Source: Streptomyces fagopyri
GTDB taxonomy: Bacteria > Actinomycetota > Actinomycetes > Streptomycetales > Streptomycetaceae
Length of the DNA: 64,000 nucleotides
NCBI RefSeq assembly: GCF_009498275.1
Contig: NZ_CP045643.1
Span: 3,906,001-3,970,000, forward strand
Direction of reading: 5' to 3'
How positions within the stretch are numbered: the first letter of the stretch is position 1; each line of letters opens with the position of its first letter. Below are positions 43,981 to 53,890 of the stretch, one piece after another. The position numbers and the translations under genes were made by a program. Under the pieces are notes generated by a model, which saw only the letters and a list, made by a program, of their open reading frames with translations, searched no databases and was not told where the DNA came from.

Positions 43981-45618
43981 CTAGCGCAGCCGCAGCGCCT
44001 TCATGACCTGAAGGCTCCGGCTCATGAACGCCGCGTACTTCTCGTCGTCCATGCCGAGCGACGGTGCCATCGGCAGCAGTCGCTGCTGGGCGACGGTCTG
44101 CGCCTCGGTGTACTTGAGGATGCCCTCGGAGCCGTGGCGCCGGCCGAGTCCCGAGTCCTTCATCCCGCCCATCGGCGACTGGACACTGCCGTACGCGGGC
44201 GCGTAGCCCTCGTTGACGTTCACGGTGCCGGTGCGCAGCCGGGCCGCGACCGCGCGTCCGCGCCGCCCGTCCTTCGTCCAGACGGAGGAGTTGAGGCCGT
44301 ACGCGGTGGAGTTGGCGAGTTCGACCACCTCGTCCTCCGTCCTGAAGCGGTACAGCGAGACCACCGGTCCGAAGGTCTCCTCGTTGCAGACGGCCATGGG
44401 CGCCTCGACGCCGTCGAGGATGGTCGGCTCGTAGAAGTAGGGGCCGATGTCGGGACGGGCGACGCCTCCGGCGAGGACCCTCGCCCCCTTCGCGACCGCC
44501 TCCTCCACGTGCCGCGTCACGGTCTCCAGCTGCCGCTCCCCGACCAGCGAGCCCATGTCGGCCCCGTAGGCGAGGGAGGTACCGAGCCGCATGGCCCTGG
44601 TGCGGGCGGCGAAGCGCTCCGCGAACGCGTCGGCGACGGACTCATGGACGTACAACCGCTCGATGGAGATGCAGAGTTGGCCGGCGGAGGAGAAGCAGGC
44701 GCGGACGGCACCCGCGGCGGCCTTGTCGATGTCGGCGTCCTCCAGGACCACCATGGCGTTCTTGCCGCCGAGTTCGAGCGAGACGCCCACGAGACGGGCC
44801 GCGGCGCCCTGGGCGACCTCGCGGCCGGTGCGGGTGGACCCGGTGAAGGAGACGTAGTCGGCGTGCTTGACGACCTCGGGACCGACGACCGGGCCGTCCC
44901 CGATGACCACCTGGAAGACCTCGGCGGGCAGTCCCGCCTCGATCAGCAGGTCGCGCGCCCAGAGCGCGGTGAGGCAGGTCTCGGTGTCGGGCTTCATGAC
45001 GACCGCGTTGCCCGCGACGAACGCGGGAAGCGCGTCGCCGACGGAGAGTTCGAGCGGGTAGTTCCAGGGCGCGATCTGGCCGACGACACCGCGCGGGTGG
45101 CGCAGTTCGGTGACCTTGGTGAGGGTGGGCATCGCGCCGGCGTGCCGCTTGGGACTGAGGTACGCCGGGGCCTTGCGGCCGTAGTGGCGCGCGGCCACGA
45201 CGACGGCCTGCACCTCCTCGTGCGCGTGCAGGCGGGCCTTGCCCGTCTCCAGCTGGATGAGGTCCAGCACCTCCGCCTGCCGCGCGAGCACCAGGTCGTG
45301 GAAGCGCAGCAGGACGGCGGCGCGCCGCCGTACCGGGGTGGCACCCCAGACCGTCTGCGCCACGCGGGCCCGCTCGAAGGCCGTGGCGACGTCCTCGGGG
45401 GTGGACTCGGGCAGGTCGGCCAGCTTCTCGCCGGTGAACGGCGTGTGGTTGGCCGTCCGTCCGGAGCCGACGACGCCCTTGGTGAGCTGCGCGACCAGCT
45501 CGGGCGTGACCACGTCGGCAGCGGTGCGGGCGCCCGCGGGGGCGGGGGCGAAAGGGTTGGTGCCGGTCTTTTCCGGCTGGTCCGTACCGATGATTTCCGG
45601 GGCCTGCGAGTCCGTCAT
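43981..45618 (-). CDS. Succinate-semialdehyde dehydrogenase (NADP+)
   Basis: 545 aa, about 60 more at the N-terminus than classic GabD. Aldehyde dehydrogenase fold: GQIAPWNYPLELSVGDALPA (cofactor loop), SFTGSTRTGREVAQ, catalytic Glu in VSLELGGKNAMVVLEDADID, catalytic Cys in SSAGQLCISIERLYVHE, and CNEETFGPVV. It matches the actinobacterial GabD2-like SSADH group that oxidises succinic semialdehyde to succinate. The ATG at 45618 is preceded by TACCCT exactly 7 nt upstream, suggesting a leaderless message. Followed by the GMC oxidoreductase gene. Confidence 0.9.
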   Translation of the reverse strand: MTDSQAPEIIGTDQPEKTGTNPFAPAPAGARTAADVVTPELVAQLTKGVVGSGRTANHTPFTGEKLADLPESTPEDVATAFERARVAQTVWGATPVRRRAAVLLRFHDLVLARQAEVLDLIQLETGKARLHAHEEVQAVVVAARHYGRKAPAYLSPKRHAGAMPTLTKVTELRHPRGVVGQIAPWNYPLELSVGDALPAFVAGNAVVMKPDTETCLTALWARDLLIEAGLPAEVFQVVIGDGPVVGPEVVKHADYVSFTGSTRTGREVAQGAAARLVGVSLELGGKNAMVVLEDADIDKAAAGAVRACFSSAGQLCISIERLYVHESVADAFAERFAARTRAMRLGTSLAYGADMGSLVGERQLETVTRHVEEAVAKGARVLAGGVARPDIGPYFYEPTILDGVEAPMAVCNEETFGPVVSLYRFRTEDEVVELANSTAYGLNSSVWTKDGRRGRAVAARLRTGTVNVNEGYAPAYGSVQSPMGGMKDSGLGRRHGSEGILKYTEAQTVAQQRLLPMAPSLGMDDEKYAAFMSRSLQVMKALRLR

Positions 45619-46093
45619 GAAGCGCAGGGTATGACGGCGCGAGAGCTTTGGGTACCCGTTGGTAACCCGCTTTCACGGGGTGCACACACCGCGCCAGTGA
45701 GCACTGGCAGCGAATGCGCTGATCAGGGCGTTGTTCGGGGGCGCGCCCGCTTCATACCGGTTGCCCGCCGGGAGAAGGATGCGCGGCCTCCGACCAGGAG
45801 CCGCGCACGTCCCGGACATTCCCGCGACGGCCGGCCCCTCCGCCCTTTCCTCCACCGGCGAAGAGAAATGCCCCACCTCGGCGGATCGGATTGCAAAATA
45901 GACATCGGGGCATTATTCGTCGCGCCCGGCGAGCCATTCCCTGACCTTGCTCTTGCCTTGAAGGCATAGGCGGCTCACGGTATCTTCACGGGACAGTCGG
46001 CACATATTCCCGAAAATGGCGCGCACCTCCGCATATGGCGAACGCCATGCCAGACGGAACGGGGGTGCCCCGCCCTGCTTGGAGAGCGCGAAG
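45619..46093. other. Divergent intergenic region, AT-richer, with the glycosyltransferase promoter
   Basis: 475 bp, noticeably AT-richer from 45885 to 46035 than its surroundings. The SSADH -10 (TACCCT, 45631-45626 minus) is at one end, the glycosyltransferase promoter near 45958-45986. No gene is seen; an upstream in-frame ATG at 46016 has no Shine-Dalgarno sequence. Confidence 0.5.
45958..45986 (+). promoter_or_regulatory. Promoter of the glycosyltransferase gene
   Basis: TTGAAG (45958-45963), 17 nt, TATCTT (45981-45986). It would give a leader of about 100 nt before the ATG at 46094. Confidence 0.6.
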
Positions 46094-48091
46094 ATGGCCA
46101 CGCCCACCGTTTCGGTGATCATTGCGGCATACAACGCGATGCCCTACGTGACGCGCACCATTTCCTCGGTCGCCGAGCAGACCATCGGCACGGAACGGCT
46201 GGAGGTCATCGTCGTCGACGACGGTTCGACCGACGGCACCGCGGCCGAACTCGACCGCCTGACGGACGTGCACCCCGGCCTGCTGCGCGTCGTCCGCCAG
46301 GAGAACTCCGGCGGCCCCGCGGCACCCCGAAACGCCGGACTCGACCTCGCCCGCGGCGAGTTCGTCTTCTTCCTGGACGCCGACGACCGCCTGGGACCCG
46401 AGGCCCTGGAACGGATGGTCGCCATGGCCGAGGAGAACGGCACCGATGTCGTCCTCGGCAAGATGGTCGGCGGCGGCGGACGCGAGGCACCCACGTCGAT
46501 GTTCCGGCGCAACGAACCGAAGACCGACGTGTTCACCTCCCGCGTCTACTGGACCCTCAGCCCGATGAAGCTGTTCCGCCGCGACCTGCTGGAACGGCAC
46601 GGACTGCGCTTCCCCACCGACCTGCCCACCGGCGAGGACCAGCCGTTCGTGGCCTCCGCCTACCTGCACGCGTCGGGGATCTCCGTGGTCGCCGACTACG
46701 ACTGCGTCCACTGGGTCCTGCGCGACGACGGCACCAACATCACGGCGACCACCTCGGGTTCCGAGCCCCGCCTGCGCTACCTCGCCCGCATGGTCGACCT
46801 CATCACCGACAACGTTCCGCCCGGCCCCGGCCGCGACCGCCTGGCGCACCGGCACCTCACGGTCGAGGTGCGGTCGCTCGTCCACAGCCACCTCGCACTG
46901 GAGACCCGCGAGCGGCAGCGCGAGACCCTGGCCCGTCTCACCCGCGTCATCACCCCGCTGCTCCACGACGGCCTGCGCGGGGAACTCTCCGCGATGGCGT
47001 GGCTGCGCCTTCACCTCGTACGTCACGACATGCCCGGGGAACTCCTCGAACTCGACCGTTTCGAGGACGAGTCGAAGGAGTCGGGCGTGGCCACCCCGCT
47101 GGTCGTCGACAGGGGCCGCGCCTACGCGCGCTACCCCTTCTTCCGGGACCCGGCGCGCGCCGTCCCCGACGACTGCTACGACGTCACCGGCCAGGTCGGC
47201 ACCCGCCACCACGTCTCCCGCGCCGAACTGCGCGGCACCGTACTGCGCCTGGCCGGCTACGCGTACCTGCACCGTGTGGCGACGCAGGACGTCACCACCG
47301 AACTGGTGCTGCGCGAACGGGAGAGCGGGACCGAGCACCGCCTCCCGGTGACGCACACCGCCACCCCGGGGCTCGGCGCGTACGAGGACGAGGGCCGGTA
47401 CACGTACGACACGGCGGGGTTCGAGGCCCGCGTCGACATCGAGACCGCCGCGGGCGCGGCACCGCTCGACGACGGACTGTGGGACATCTCCCTGGCGGTC
47501 GGGGCCCAGGGCCTCTCGCGTGAGGTACGGATCGGCGGCAAGCGGGGCGAGGACGTGTCCGGCGTGGCCGACACCCGGGTCGTGGACACCCCGCGCGACG
47601 TCCGCGCCGTCACTCTCTACACCACCAAGCCGCACGGCAACTTCACGCTGGACCTGGGCGAGAGGAAGCACCGGGTACTGTCGCACCTGAAGCTCGCCCC
47701 GGCCCGCTGGAACGCCAGTACCCCCACCGAGCTGCTGGTCTCCGGCCGGTGGACGCTGGGCGCCTACCCGGACGGCCCGCTGGAACTGGTGCTCAGCGGC
47801 GACGGCGGTGCGACGGCCGTCTTCCCCGCCACCCGCACCCCGCACGGCGACACCTTCACCGCCCGGGTGCCGGCCGCCGACCTGCCGGCCGGAGTCTGGA
47901 GCGGCGAACTGCGGCTCTCCGGCTGGTCCGTGACCCTTCCGCCGCTCCCGGAGAACCTGACCGCGGCCAAGTGGCGCCGCCGGGGCACGCCCTGGTACGC
48001 CAAGCCGCTGTCCGGCGGGTCCGAGCGGTTCGCCCTGCGGGTGGGGAAGACCGGCCTCGTCAAGACGGTCGCGGGCCGCGTCAGGCCGTGA
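46094..48091 (+). CDS. Family 2 glycosyltransferase with long C-terminal extension
   Basis: 665 aa from the ATG at 46094, with GGAGAG about 7 nt upstream. Residues 1-230 are a GT2 GT-A domain: VSVIIAAYNAMPYVTRTISS, VVDDGSTDGT, GPAAPRNAGLDLARGEFVFF, the metal-binding LDADDRL, and a GEDQPF catalytic-region motif. Residues about 230-330 are helical. Residues about 345-665 are beta-rich repeats of the kind found C-terminal to teichoic-acid-type transferases (for example DVTTELVLRERESGTEHRLP). Probably builds a wall or surface polymer on the cytoplasmic face. It converges on the kinase cluster, which would fit wall-related control, but that link is inference. Confidence 0.88.
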   Translation: MATPTVSVIIAAYNAMPYVTRTISSVAEQTIGTERLEVIVVDDGSTDGTAAELDRLTDVHPGLLRVVRQENSGGPAAPRNAGLDLARGEFVFFLDADDRLGPEALERMVAMAEENGTDVVLGKMVGGGGREAPTSMFRRNEPKTDVFTSRVYWTLSPMKLFRRDLLERHGLRFPTDLPTGEDQPFVASAYLHASGISVVADYDCVHWVLRDDGTNITATTSGSEPRLRYLARMVDLITDNVPPGPGRDRLAHRHLTVEVRSLVHSHLALETRERQRETLARLTRVITPLLHDGLRGELSAMAWLRLHLVRHDMPGELLELDRFEDESKESGVATPLVVDRGRAYARYPFFRDPARAVPDDCYDVTGQVGTRHHVSRAELRGTVLRLAGYAYLHRVATQDVTTELVLRERESGTEHRLPVTHTATPGLGAYEDEGRYTYDTAGFEARVDIETAAGAAPLDDGLWDISLAVGAQGLSREVRIGGKRGEDVSGVADTRVVDTPRDVRAVTLYTTKPHGNFTLDLGERKHRVLSHLKLAPARWNASTPTELLVSGRWTLGAYPDGPLELVLSGDGGATAVFPATRTPHGDTFTARVPAADLPAGVWSGELRLSGWSVTLPPLPENLTAAKWRRRGTPWYAKPLSGGSERFALRVGKTGLVKTVAGRVRP

Positions 48092-48198
48092 CCCGCCGGC
48101 GATCACGGCCGTCAGGGGTCCGACCGCCGGGACCGGAGCGTCCCCGCGGACGGGCGAAAGCGCGGCCGGTGAGGTCTTTCTGACGGCTCGTCTGTTCT

Positions 48199-50145
48199 CT
48201 ACCGCTTGTCGATGTCCAGGTTCGCGATCGCCGCTCGCGCGACCTCACGGCCGCGGGCCGTGAAGTCACCCTTGCCCGGATAGCTGACCGTGAGCTTGTA
48301 CATGTCCCCCGCGGACGACTTGTAATAGAACATGCGCAGCTCGCGCGGGCGCGGGTCCTGGCTGTCGTTCGTCATGTAGACCACCGTGTTCTCCGCGGAC
48401 CGCCCGCCGCGGTACGTGGTCTCCCTCGGCACCGTCCTCGGCCCCTCGGGCATGTCGAGGGCGTACGCGCCGCTCTGCTTGAAGTCGCCGTTGTCGGCGT
48501 ACATCTGGGCGGCCGAGGAGTCCTTGATCTGATGGGACGCGTCCTCGGACGCGCGGGAGACGCCGAGGCCGATCCAGATCCCGCCGCTCCAGTCGGTGTA
48601 CGTGACCCAGTGGCCCTTGTCCGACGTCCGGTCCGGCGTCGATCTCTGGTAGCCGGCGGGCACCGCCAGCGTCGCGGTGATGTCCTTCTCGTGGTGCTTC
48701 CCCCAGCCGTCGGGCAGCGGCCCCGCGAACGGATTCGCGATCACCAGGTACGCCGCCACGGCCGCCGCGACGACGGCCGCGCCCAGCCCGAACAGGGCCG
48801 CGCGGGGAACCCGGACACCGCCGCGCCCCGTCCCGCCGGTCCGCGTCGCCCCGCCGGTCCCCCCGTCCTCGGGAACCCGCACGGTCTCCGTGGGCGTCCG
48901 GGCGGTCTCCGTGGGCGTCCGGGCCGGCGGCTCGGCGGCCTCCGTCAGGAGCCGGCGCACCCGGTCGGCCCGCAGGCGGCGGGACGGGTCCTTGTCCAGC
49001 AGCCCGTTGATCGCCTCCGCCAGCGGCCCCTTCGCCGAAGCGGGCGCCGCCGGCGTGGAGTTGAGCACGGACTGCAGGGTGGCCGGGGTGTTGCTGCGGC
49101 GGAAGGGCGACACGCCCTCCGTCGCCGCGTAGAGGACGACGCCGAGCGACCACAGGTCGCAGGACGGGCCGGGGCGCTGACCCAGCACCCGTTCGGGAGC
49201 GATGTACTCGGGCGAGCCGACGAAGCCGCCGGTGTCCGTCAGACTGGTCTCACCCTCGATCCGGGCGATGCCGAAGTCGGTCAGAACCACCCGCCCGTGC
49301 GGGCCGAGCAGGACGTTGTCGGGCTTGACGTCACGGTGCAGGATGCCCGCCGCGTGCGCGGCCTCCAGAGCGCCGAGCACCTCCAGACCGATCCGCGCCG
49401 CCTCCCGCGCACCGAGCGTGCCCTCTTCGAGGGCGGCGCCCAGCGAACGGCCCCGCACCAGCTCCATGACGATCCAGGGCCGGCCGTCCACGACCGCGAC
49501 GTCGTGGACGTTCACCACCGCCGGGTGGTCGAGCCGGGCCGCGGCACGCGCCTCACGGCGCATCCGCTCGAAGGCGTTGGCGCGTTCACGTTCGGGCAGG
49601 TGGTCCGGGAGCCTGGGTTCCTTGACGGCGACCTCGCGGTCCACCGTCTCGTCCTCGGCCCGCCAGACCGTCCCCATGCCGCCGTGGCCCAGCTTGGCCA
49701 GCAGCCGGTAGCGGCCCGCGACCAGCCGCCCGGTGCCGGGGTCCTGAGCGGGCGAGCCCTGCGGGGAGCGTGGAGGCGCGGACTCCGGGGGCCGGGGCGG
49801 CCGCGGATGCGCGGTCCCGGAACGGGGAGGGTGCTGGGAGGGCTGGTGCGCGGACTCGGCGTGCGCGGACTGCGCGTGCGCGGACTGCGCGTGCGGCTCC
49901 GACTGTGCATGTGGATGCGGCTGTGGCGGCCCGGACCGCGGCCCCGGCTGCGGCTGCGGCTGTGCGGACTGCGCCGGCGGTGGCGGGCCGGCCTGCGTCC
50001 GTGGGGCGGACCTGGCCGGGTCGGCGTACGGATTGCCCGGGTGGGGAACGCCCTGCTGCTCCGCGGGCGTGACCGGCCGCGGTGGTCGCAGGGCGAAACT
50101 GGTCGGCTCGTCGGCGCCTTGCGTGACTCCCCCGTCGCTGCTCAT
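48199..50145 (-). CDS. Membrane Ser/Thr protein kinase 1 of a five-kinase cluster
   Basis: 648 aa from the ATG at 50145 (TAGGGA lies 7 nt upstream; possibly leaderless). Residues 1-140 are Pro/Gln/His/Ser-rich. Kinase domain about 143-405: G-loop LAKLGHGGMGTVW, VAVKEP (Lys), HRDVKPDNVL, LTDFGIA, GSPEYIAPE. One transmembrane segment (ALFGLGAAVVAAAVAAYLVI). Extracellular C-terminal domain of about 170 residues starting DITATLAVPAGYQ, related to the same domain in the neighbours. All catalytic motifs are intact. The cluster resembles the five-kinase cluster I recall as SCO4775-SCO4779 in S. coelicolor, linked to sporulation wall synthesis. Confidence 0.93.
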   Translation of the reverse strand: MSSDGGVTQGADEPTSFALRPPRPVTPAEQQGVPHPGNPYADPARSAPRTQAGPPPPAQSAQPQPQPGPRSGPPQPHPHAQSEPHAQSAHAQSAHAESAHQPSQHPPRSGTAHPRPPRPPESAPPRSPQGSPAQDPGTGRLVAGRYRLLAKLGHGGMGTVWRAEDETVDREVAVKEPRLPDHLPERERANAFERMRREARAAARLDHPAVVNVHDVAVVDGRPWIVMELVRGRSLGAALEEGTLGAREAARIGLEVLGALEAAHAAGILHRDVKPDNVLLGPHGRVVLTDFGIARIEGETSLTDTGGFVGSPEYIAPERVLGQRPGPSCDLWSLGVVLYAATEGVSPFRRSNTPATLQSVLNSTPAAPASAKGPLAEAINGLLDKDPSRRLRADRVRRLLTEAAEPPARTPTETARTPTETVRVPEDGGTGGATRTGGTGRGGVRVPRAALFGLGAAVVAAAVAAYLVIANPFAGPLPDGWGKHHEKDITATLAVPAGYQRSTPDRTSDKGHWVTYTDWSGGIWIGLGVSRASEDASHQIKDSSAAQMYADNGDFKQSGAYALDMPEGPRTVPRETTYRGGRSAENTVVYMTNDSQDPRPRELRMFYYKSSAGDMYKLTVSYPGKGDFTARGREVARAAIANLDIDKR

Positions 50146-50277
50146 GGGTCCATCCCTATCGCGGCCCACGCACCGGCATCCAGACCCGTCGCGTACCGGT
50201 CACAGACCCGTGACGCACCGCACCGCCGAAATGCCGCATATCCAACGCCGGCGCGACATCCACCGCCCGTGCGCGGT

Positions 50278-51954
50278 TCACGAGGCGGCGAAGGTGTCCA
50301 CCGCCACGTCGAAGTACTTCTTCGCCTCCGTCACCCTGCCGACCGGCGCCGAGACCCACACGTCGTACATCCGGCCGCCCTCCTCCCAGCACAGGTCGTA
50401 CGTGTGCCGCGCCCCCTCCGCCTCGGTGAAGCCCTCCCAGGTGAACTCCCACAGCGCGGCGGACCGTCCGGCGTGTGTGGTGGGGGTGACCGTGCCGTCG
50501 TGGTACCCCGGGTTCGTGGACGGACCGTCGGCGTCCGCGCTCCGCATCACCACGAGCGGGCCGCCCACCACGGGATCCGACACCTTGATGCCGATCCGGA
50601 AGGTCTGTCCCGGCGACATGTAGAAGATCCGCTCGCCCTGCGGATCACGGGTGAAGCCGTCGGGAACGGCGAGCGCGTACCCGTCCGGATCGTGCACCGT
50701 CCGGTAGCCGGCCGGCGCGGTGCGGCCGGCGGCGCTCGGTGTCCGCTCCCGGGTGACGGTGACCGTGGGGTGCGCAGTCGCCGGGGACACCTCGTGGCTC
50801 ACGGACGCCGACGCGCTCGCCGAGGCCCCCCGTGCCGGACTCGTCGACGCGGCAGGCGTACCGGCCCTGCCTCCCCCGCCGCCCCTGTCCCCGCCGTCGT
50901 GCGCCAGCAGTGCGGCCGCCGACACCCCCGCACCCACCAGCGCGGCGACCAGCGCGGCGACGAGCAGGCCCCGCGCGGAGCCTTTCGTGGAGCGCTCCGA
51001 CACGGCAGTGACGGGTGTGCCGGCGGACGGCACCGGAGGCGCGGCGTCCGGCGGCACGGGCCTGCGCCTGGGTACGTTGCGCTGCGTGGGCGTGTACCCG
51101 GGCGGCGCTGGGCGCGGTGTGCGGCCGGTCTGCCGGAACGCCAGCAGCAGCCGCTCCGCCTCCACCGCGTCGAGCCGCCGGTCCGGATCGCGCTCCAGCA
51201 GACCCCGGACGACGGGCAGCAACGGCGCGGCCTGGGCCGGCGGTCTGATCTCGTCCATGACGACCGCGTGGAGGATGCCGCCCAGGGAGTCGCGGCGGAA
51301 CGGCGACTCGCCGCTCAGCACCGTGCACAGCAGCGCGCCGAGCGACCACAGGTCGGACTCCGGGCCGGTACGGGCGCCGGACATCCGCTCGGGCGCGGTG
51401 TACTCGGGCGAGCCGACGAAGGAGCCGCTCTCGGTGAGCGTCGTCGCCCCCGCGACCTGGGCGATGCCGAAGTCGGTGAGGACGACCCGGTCGGTGCCCG
51501 CCTCCATCAGGACGTTCGCGGGCTTGAGGTCACGGTGCAGGATCCCCGCGTCGTGCGCGCGGCGCAGCGCGCCGAGGAGGGCGATACCGATCCGGGCGGC
51601 CTCGCGGGCGTCGACCGGGCCGTCCGCCGAGATCCGCTCGGCGAGCGAGCCGCCGTCGATCAACTCCATGACGATGTAAGGGCGTTCGGCCTCCTCCACC
51701 ACGTCGTGCACGACGATGATGTGCGGGTGGTGGAGCTGGGCGACCGCGCGGGCCTCGCGCAGGGTGCGATCGCGCTGCTGCCGGGCCTCGTCCGCGGAGA
51801 GCGAGTCGTCGAGGGCGACCTCCTTCACCGCGACCTGACGGCCGAGCAGTTGGTCGGCGGCCCGCCAGACGACACCCATGCCGCCCCGCCCGATCCTGGC
51901 CTCCAGCCGGTAACGGCCGGCGATCACGCGGACGTTCTCCCCCTGGGTCCCCAT
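50278..51954 (-). CDS. Membrane Ser/Thr protein kinase 2 of a five-kinase cluster
   Basis: 558 aa from the ATG at 51954, which lies 7 nt after CATGAT; an ATG at 51966 is an alternative. The kinase domain begins almost at the N-terminus (YRLEARIGRGGMGVVWRAAD, VAVKEVAL, HRDLKPANVL, LTDFGIAQ, GSPEYTAPE). A Pro/Arg juxtamembrane stretch, one membrane span (GLLVAALVAALVGAGVSAAA), a Ser/Ala linker, then an extracellular domain with DPDGYALAVPDGF and ALWEFTWEGF. In the S. coelicolor order this position corresponds to the kinase called PkaI, reported to act on the spore-wall complex; that assignment is by synteny from memory. Confidence 0.93.
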   Translation of the reverse strand: MGTQGENVRVIAGRYRLEARIGRGGMGVVWRAADQLLGRQVAVKEVALDDSLSADEARQQRDRTLREARAVAQLHHPHIIVVHDVVEEAERPYIVMELIDGGSLAERISADGPVDAREAARIGIALLGALRRAHDAGILHRDLKPANVLMEAGTDRVVLTDFGIAQVAGATTLTESGSFVGSPEYTAPERMSGARTGPESDLWSLGALLCTVLSGESPFRRDSLGGILHAVVMDEIRPPAQAAPLLPVVRGLLERDPDRRLDAVEAERLLLAFRQTGRTPRPAPPGYTPTQRNVPRRRPVPPDAAPPVPSAGTPVTAVSERSTKGSARGLLVAALVAALVGAGVSAAALLAHDGGDRGGGGGRAGTPAASTSPARGASASASASVSHEVSPATAHPTVTVTRERTPSAAGRTAPAGYRTVHDPDGYALAVPDGFTRDPQGERIFYMSPGQTFRIGIKVSDPVVGGPLVVMRSADADGPSTNPGYHDGTVTPTTHAGRSAALWEFTWEGFTEAEGARHTYDLCWEEGGRMYDVWVSAPVGRVTEAKKYFDVAVDTFAAS

Positions 51955-52104
51955 ACGCCCCATCATGCCGCACCGGATGGACGCCTTCCGTGGCGGCGAT
52001 CGGCCGAGTTTTCCACCGCCCCGGCGCCGGCCGCTTCCCCCGCCCCCCGCTCCGGGACGACGACCGCGACCACCCGGCAGCGGAACCTTCTGCTCCAGCA
52101 GGGA

Positions 52105-53733
52105 TCAACCCTCCTGGAAGCTCCGCAGGATCCGGTCGAACTCCTTTTTGGTGGTGTCCCAGTCGTCGGCCGGGGAGGCCTCGTAGATGGCGTACTCGAT
52201 GCCGTCACTGGCCATGTACCCGACGTCGATCGCGTGGTAGGGCCCCGGGAAGTGGTGCGGGGCGTCCTTGGCCAGCGCGTTCCACGTGTACTCCCAGCGG
52301 ACACCCGGCTGGTCGCGGAACAGCTCTTCCTTGAGGCGCAGTTGCTCGTAGTTCTGCAGCCGCCCCGAGATCCGCCGATCCAGGTACTTCATGTGGTCGT
52401 ACGAGGTGCTGAAGTCCGGCGCGGTGTCGACGGCGACCCGCACGAGGTGCTTGCCCTTGTCGGGCGTGTAGTCGACCTGCCGCAGGCCGTCCTCGTCTAT
52501 GGAGACGGACCGCTGCCACCCCTTGGGCAGGGAGACGCTGAAGCCGACCGGGTCGTGACGCCGCTCCCAACCGGTGGGACCATCCGCCTGACCACCCTTG
52601 TCGCTCGGCGTGGCACTCGTACGGGTACTGGCACCTGGAGCCGACGGCCCGGAGGCTGAGCCGCCGGGTCCGCCCTTCCCGAAGTGCTGCACCGCGACCG
52701 CGCCACCCCCACCGACGATCGCCGCGAGGGCGACGACCAGAGCGACCGTACGCAGCCGGTGCCGCTTCGGCGGCGCGGGGACGGTCTCGTTCGTCACCGC
52801 CGGAAACGGCGTGGCGGGGGCCGTCTGCGCGCGGGTACCGCTGCCGGTGCCCGTCCTCGTGGTGTCGTACCCCGTCTGCCCCGTCTGCCCATGGGACCGC
52901 GTCGTGTCCGGCGGTCCTCCCGCCGCCTCGGCCAGCATCTGCTCGGCCTGCGCCGCGCTGGGCCGGTCGGCCGGATCCTTGCGCAGCAGCGCGGCGAGGA
53001 CGGGTCCCAGCGCACCCGCGTTGACCGGTTCGGCGGGTTCCTCCTCGACGACGGCCTGCATGGTGCCGATGGGCGAGGTGCGGCGGAACGGCGACCTGCC
53101 CTCCACCGCCGTGTACAGCGTGGCGCCGAGCGCCCACAGGTCGGACGCCGGGCCCGGGTCGTGGCCGCGCACCCGCTCCGGGGCGAGGTAGTCGACCGAG
53201 CCGACTATCTCACCCGTGCGCGTGATGGTCGTGTCGCCCTCGACCTGCGCGATCCCGAAGTCCGTGAGCAGCACGCGCCGGTCGGAGGACAGCAGGACAT
53301 TGCCCGGCTTCACGTCCCGGTGCAGCACCCCGGCCTCGTGCGCGGCGCGCAGGGCGCGCAGCACCCACAGACCTATCCGCGCCGCCTCGGCCGACTCGAT
53401 CCGCCCCTGCTCGTTGACCGCGTCGGCCAGCGAGTTGCCCTCGACCAGCTCCATGACGATCCACGGCCGGCTGTCGTGGTCCAGCACGTCGTGCACGGTG
53501 ACGACGGCCGAGTGGTTGATCCGGGCCGCGGCCCGCGCCTCCGCGTGGGTACGGGCCAGAAGCACCGCCCGGTCGCTCTCCGTGACGTACAGCGCGGCCG
53601 TCAGCTCCTTGACCGCGACCGCGCGGTGCAACACCTCGTCGTGCGCGCGCCACACGCGGCCCATGCCACCGCTGCCGATGGATTCGACAAGTCGGTAGCG
53701 GCCCGCGAGGAGCAGGCCCTGCATCTGATTCAC
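52105..53733 (-). CDS. Membrane Ser/Thr protein kinase 3 of a five-kinase cluster
   Basis: 542 aa from the GTG at 53733 (start inferred from family alignment; TTG 53745 and ATG 53724 are alternatives). TAGTCT (53767-53762, minus) is a likely -10. Kinase motifs intact: YRLVESIGSGGMGRVWRAHD, VAVKEL, HRDVKPGNVLLSSD, LTDFGIAQVEGDTTITRTGE, GSVDYLAPE. Membrane span TVALVVALAAIVGGGGAVAV. Extracellular domain beginning DPVGFSVSLPKGW and containing VRWEYTWN. Separated by 150 bp from kinase 2. Confidence 0.93.
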   Translation of the reverse strand: MNQMQGLLLAGRYRLVESIGSGGMGRVWRAHDEVLHRAVAVKELTAALYVTESDRAVLLARTHAEARAAARINHSAVVTVHDVLDHDSRPWIVMELVEGNSLADAVNEQGRIESAEAARIGLWVLRALRAAHEAGVLHRDVKPGNVLLSSDRRVLLTDFGIAQVEGDTTITRTGEIVGSVDYLAPERVRGHDPGPASDLWALGATLYTAVEGRSPFRRTSPIGTMQAVVEEEPAEPVNAGALGPVLAALLRKDPADRPSAAQAEQMLAEAAGGPPDTTRSHGQTGQTGYDTTRTGTGSGTRAQTAPATPFPAVTNETVPAPPKRHRLRTVALVVALAAIVGGGGAVAVQHFGKGGPGGSASGPSAPGASTRTSATPSDKGGQADGPTGWERRHDPVGFSVSLPKGWQRSVSIDEDGLRQVDYTPDKGKHLVRVAVDTAPDFSTSYDHMKYLDRRISGRLQNYEQLRLKEELFRDQPGVRWEYTWNALAKDAPHHFPGPYHAIDVGYMASDGIEYAIYEASPADDWDTTKKEFDRILRSFQEG

Positions 53734-53890
53734 GTTTCCCCGCAATGGTCTTGACAGGGTCAGACTAAAGAGCGGTCACGCCGCAGGGAACCGGCGGGGT
53801 CGTACGGAGACACCACTGTGACGGTTCTCCCTTCCCGGTACGGGAGGCAACCATCGCGCGTTCAGCGTGCGCCGTCGCCAGGCGGCCCGC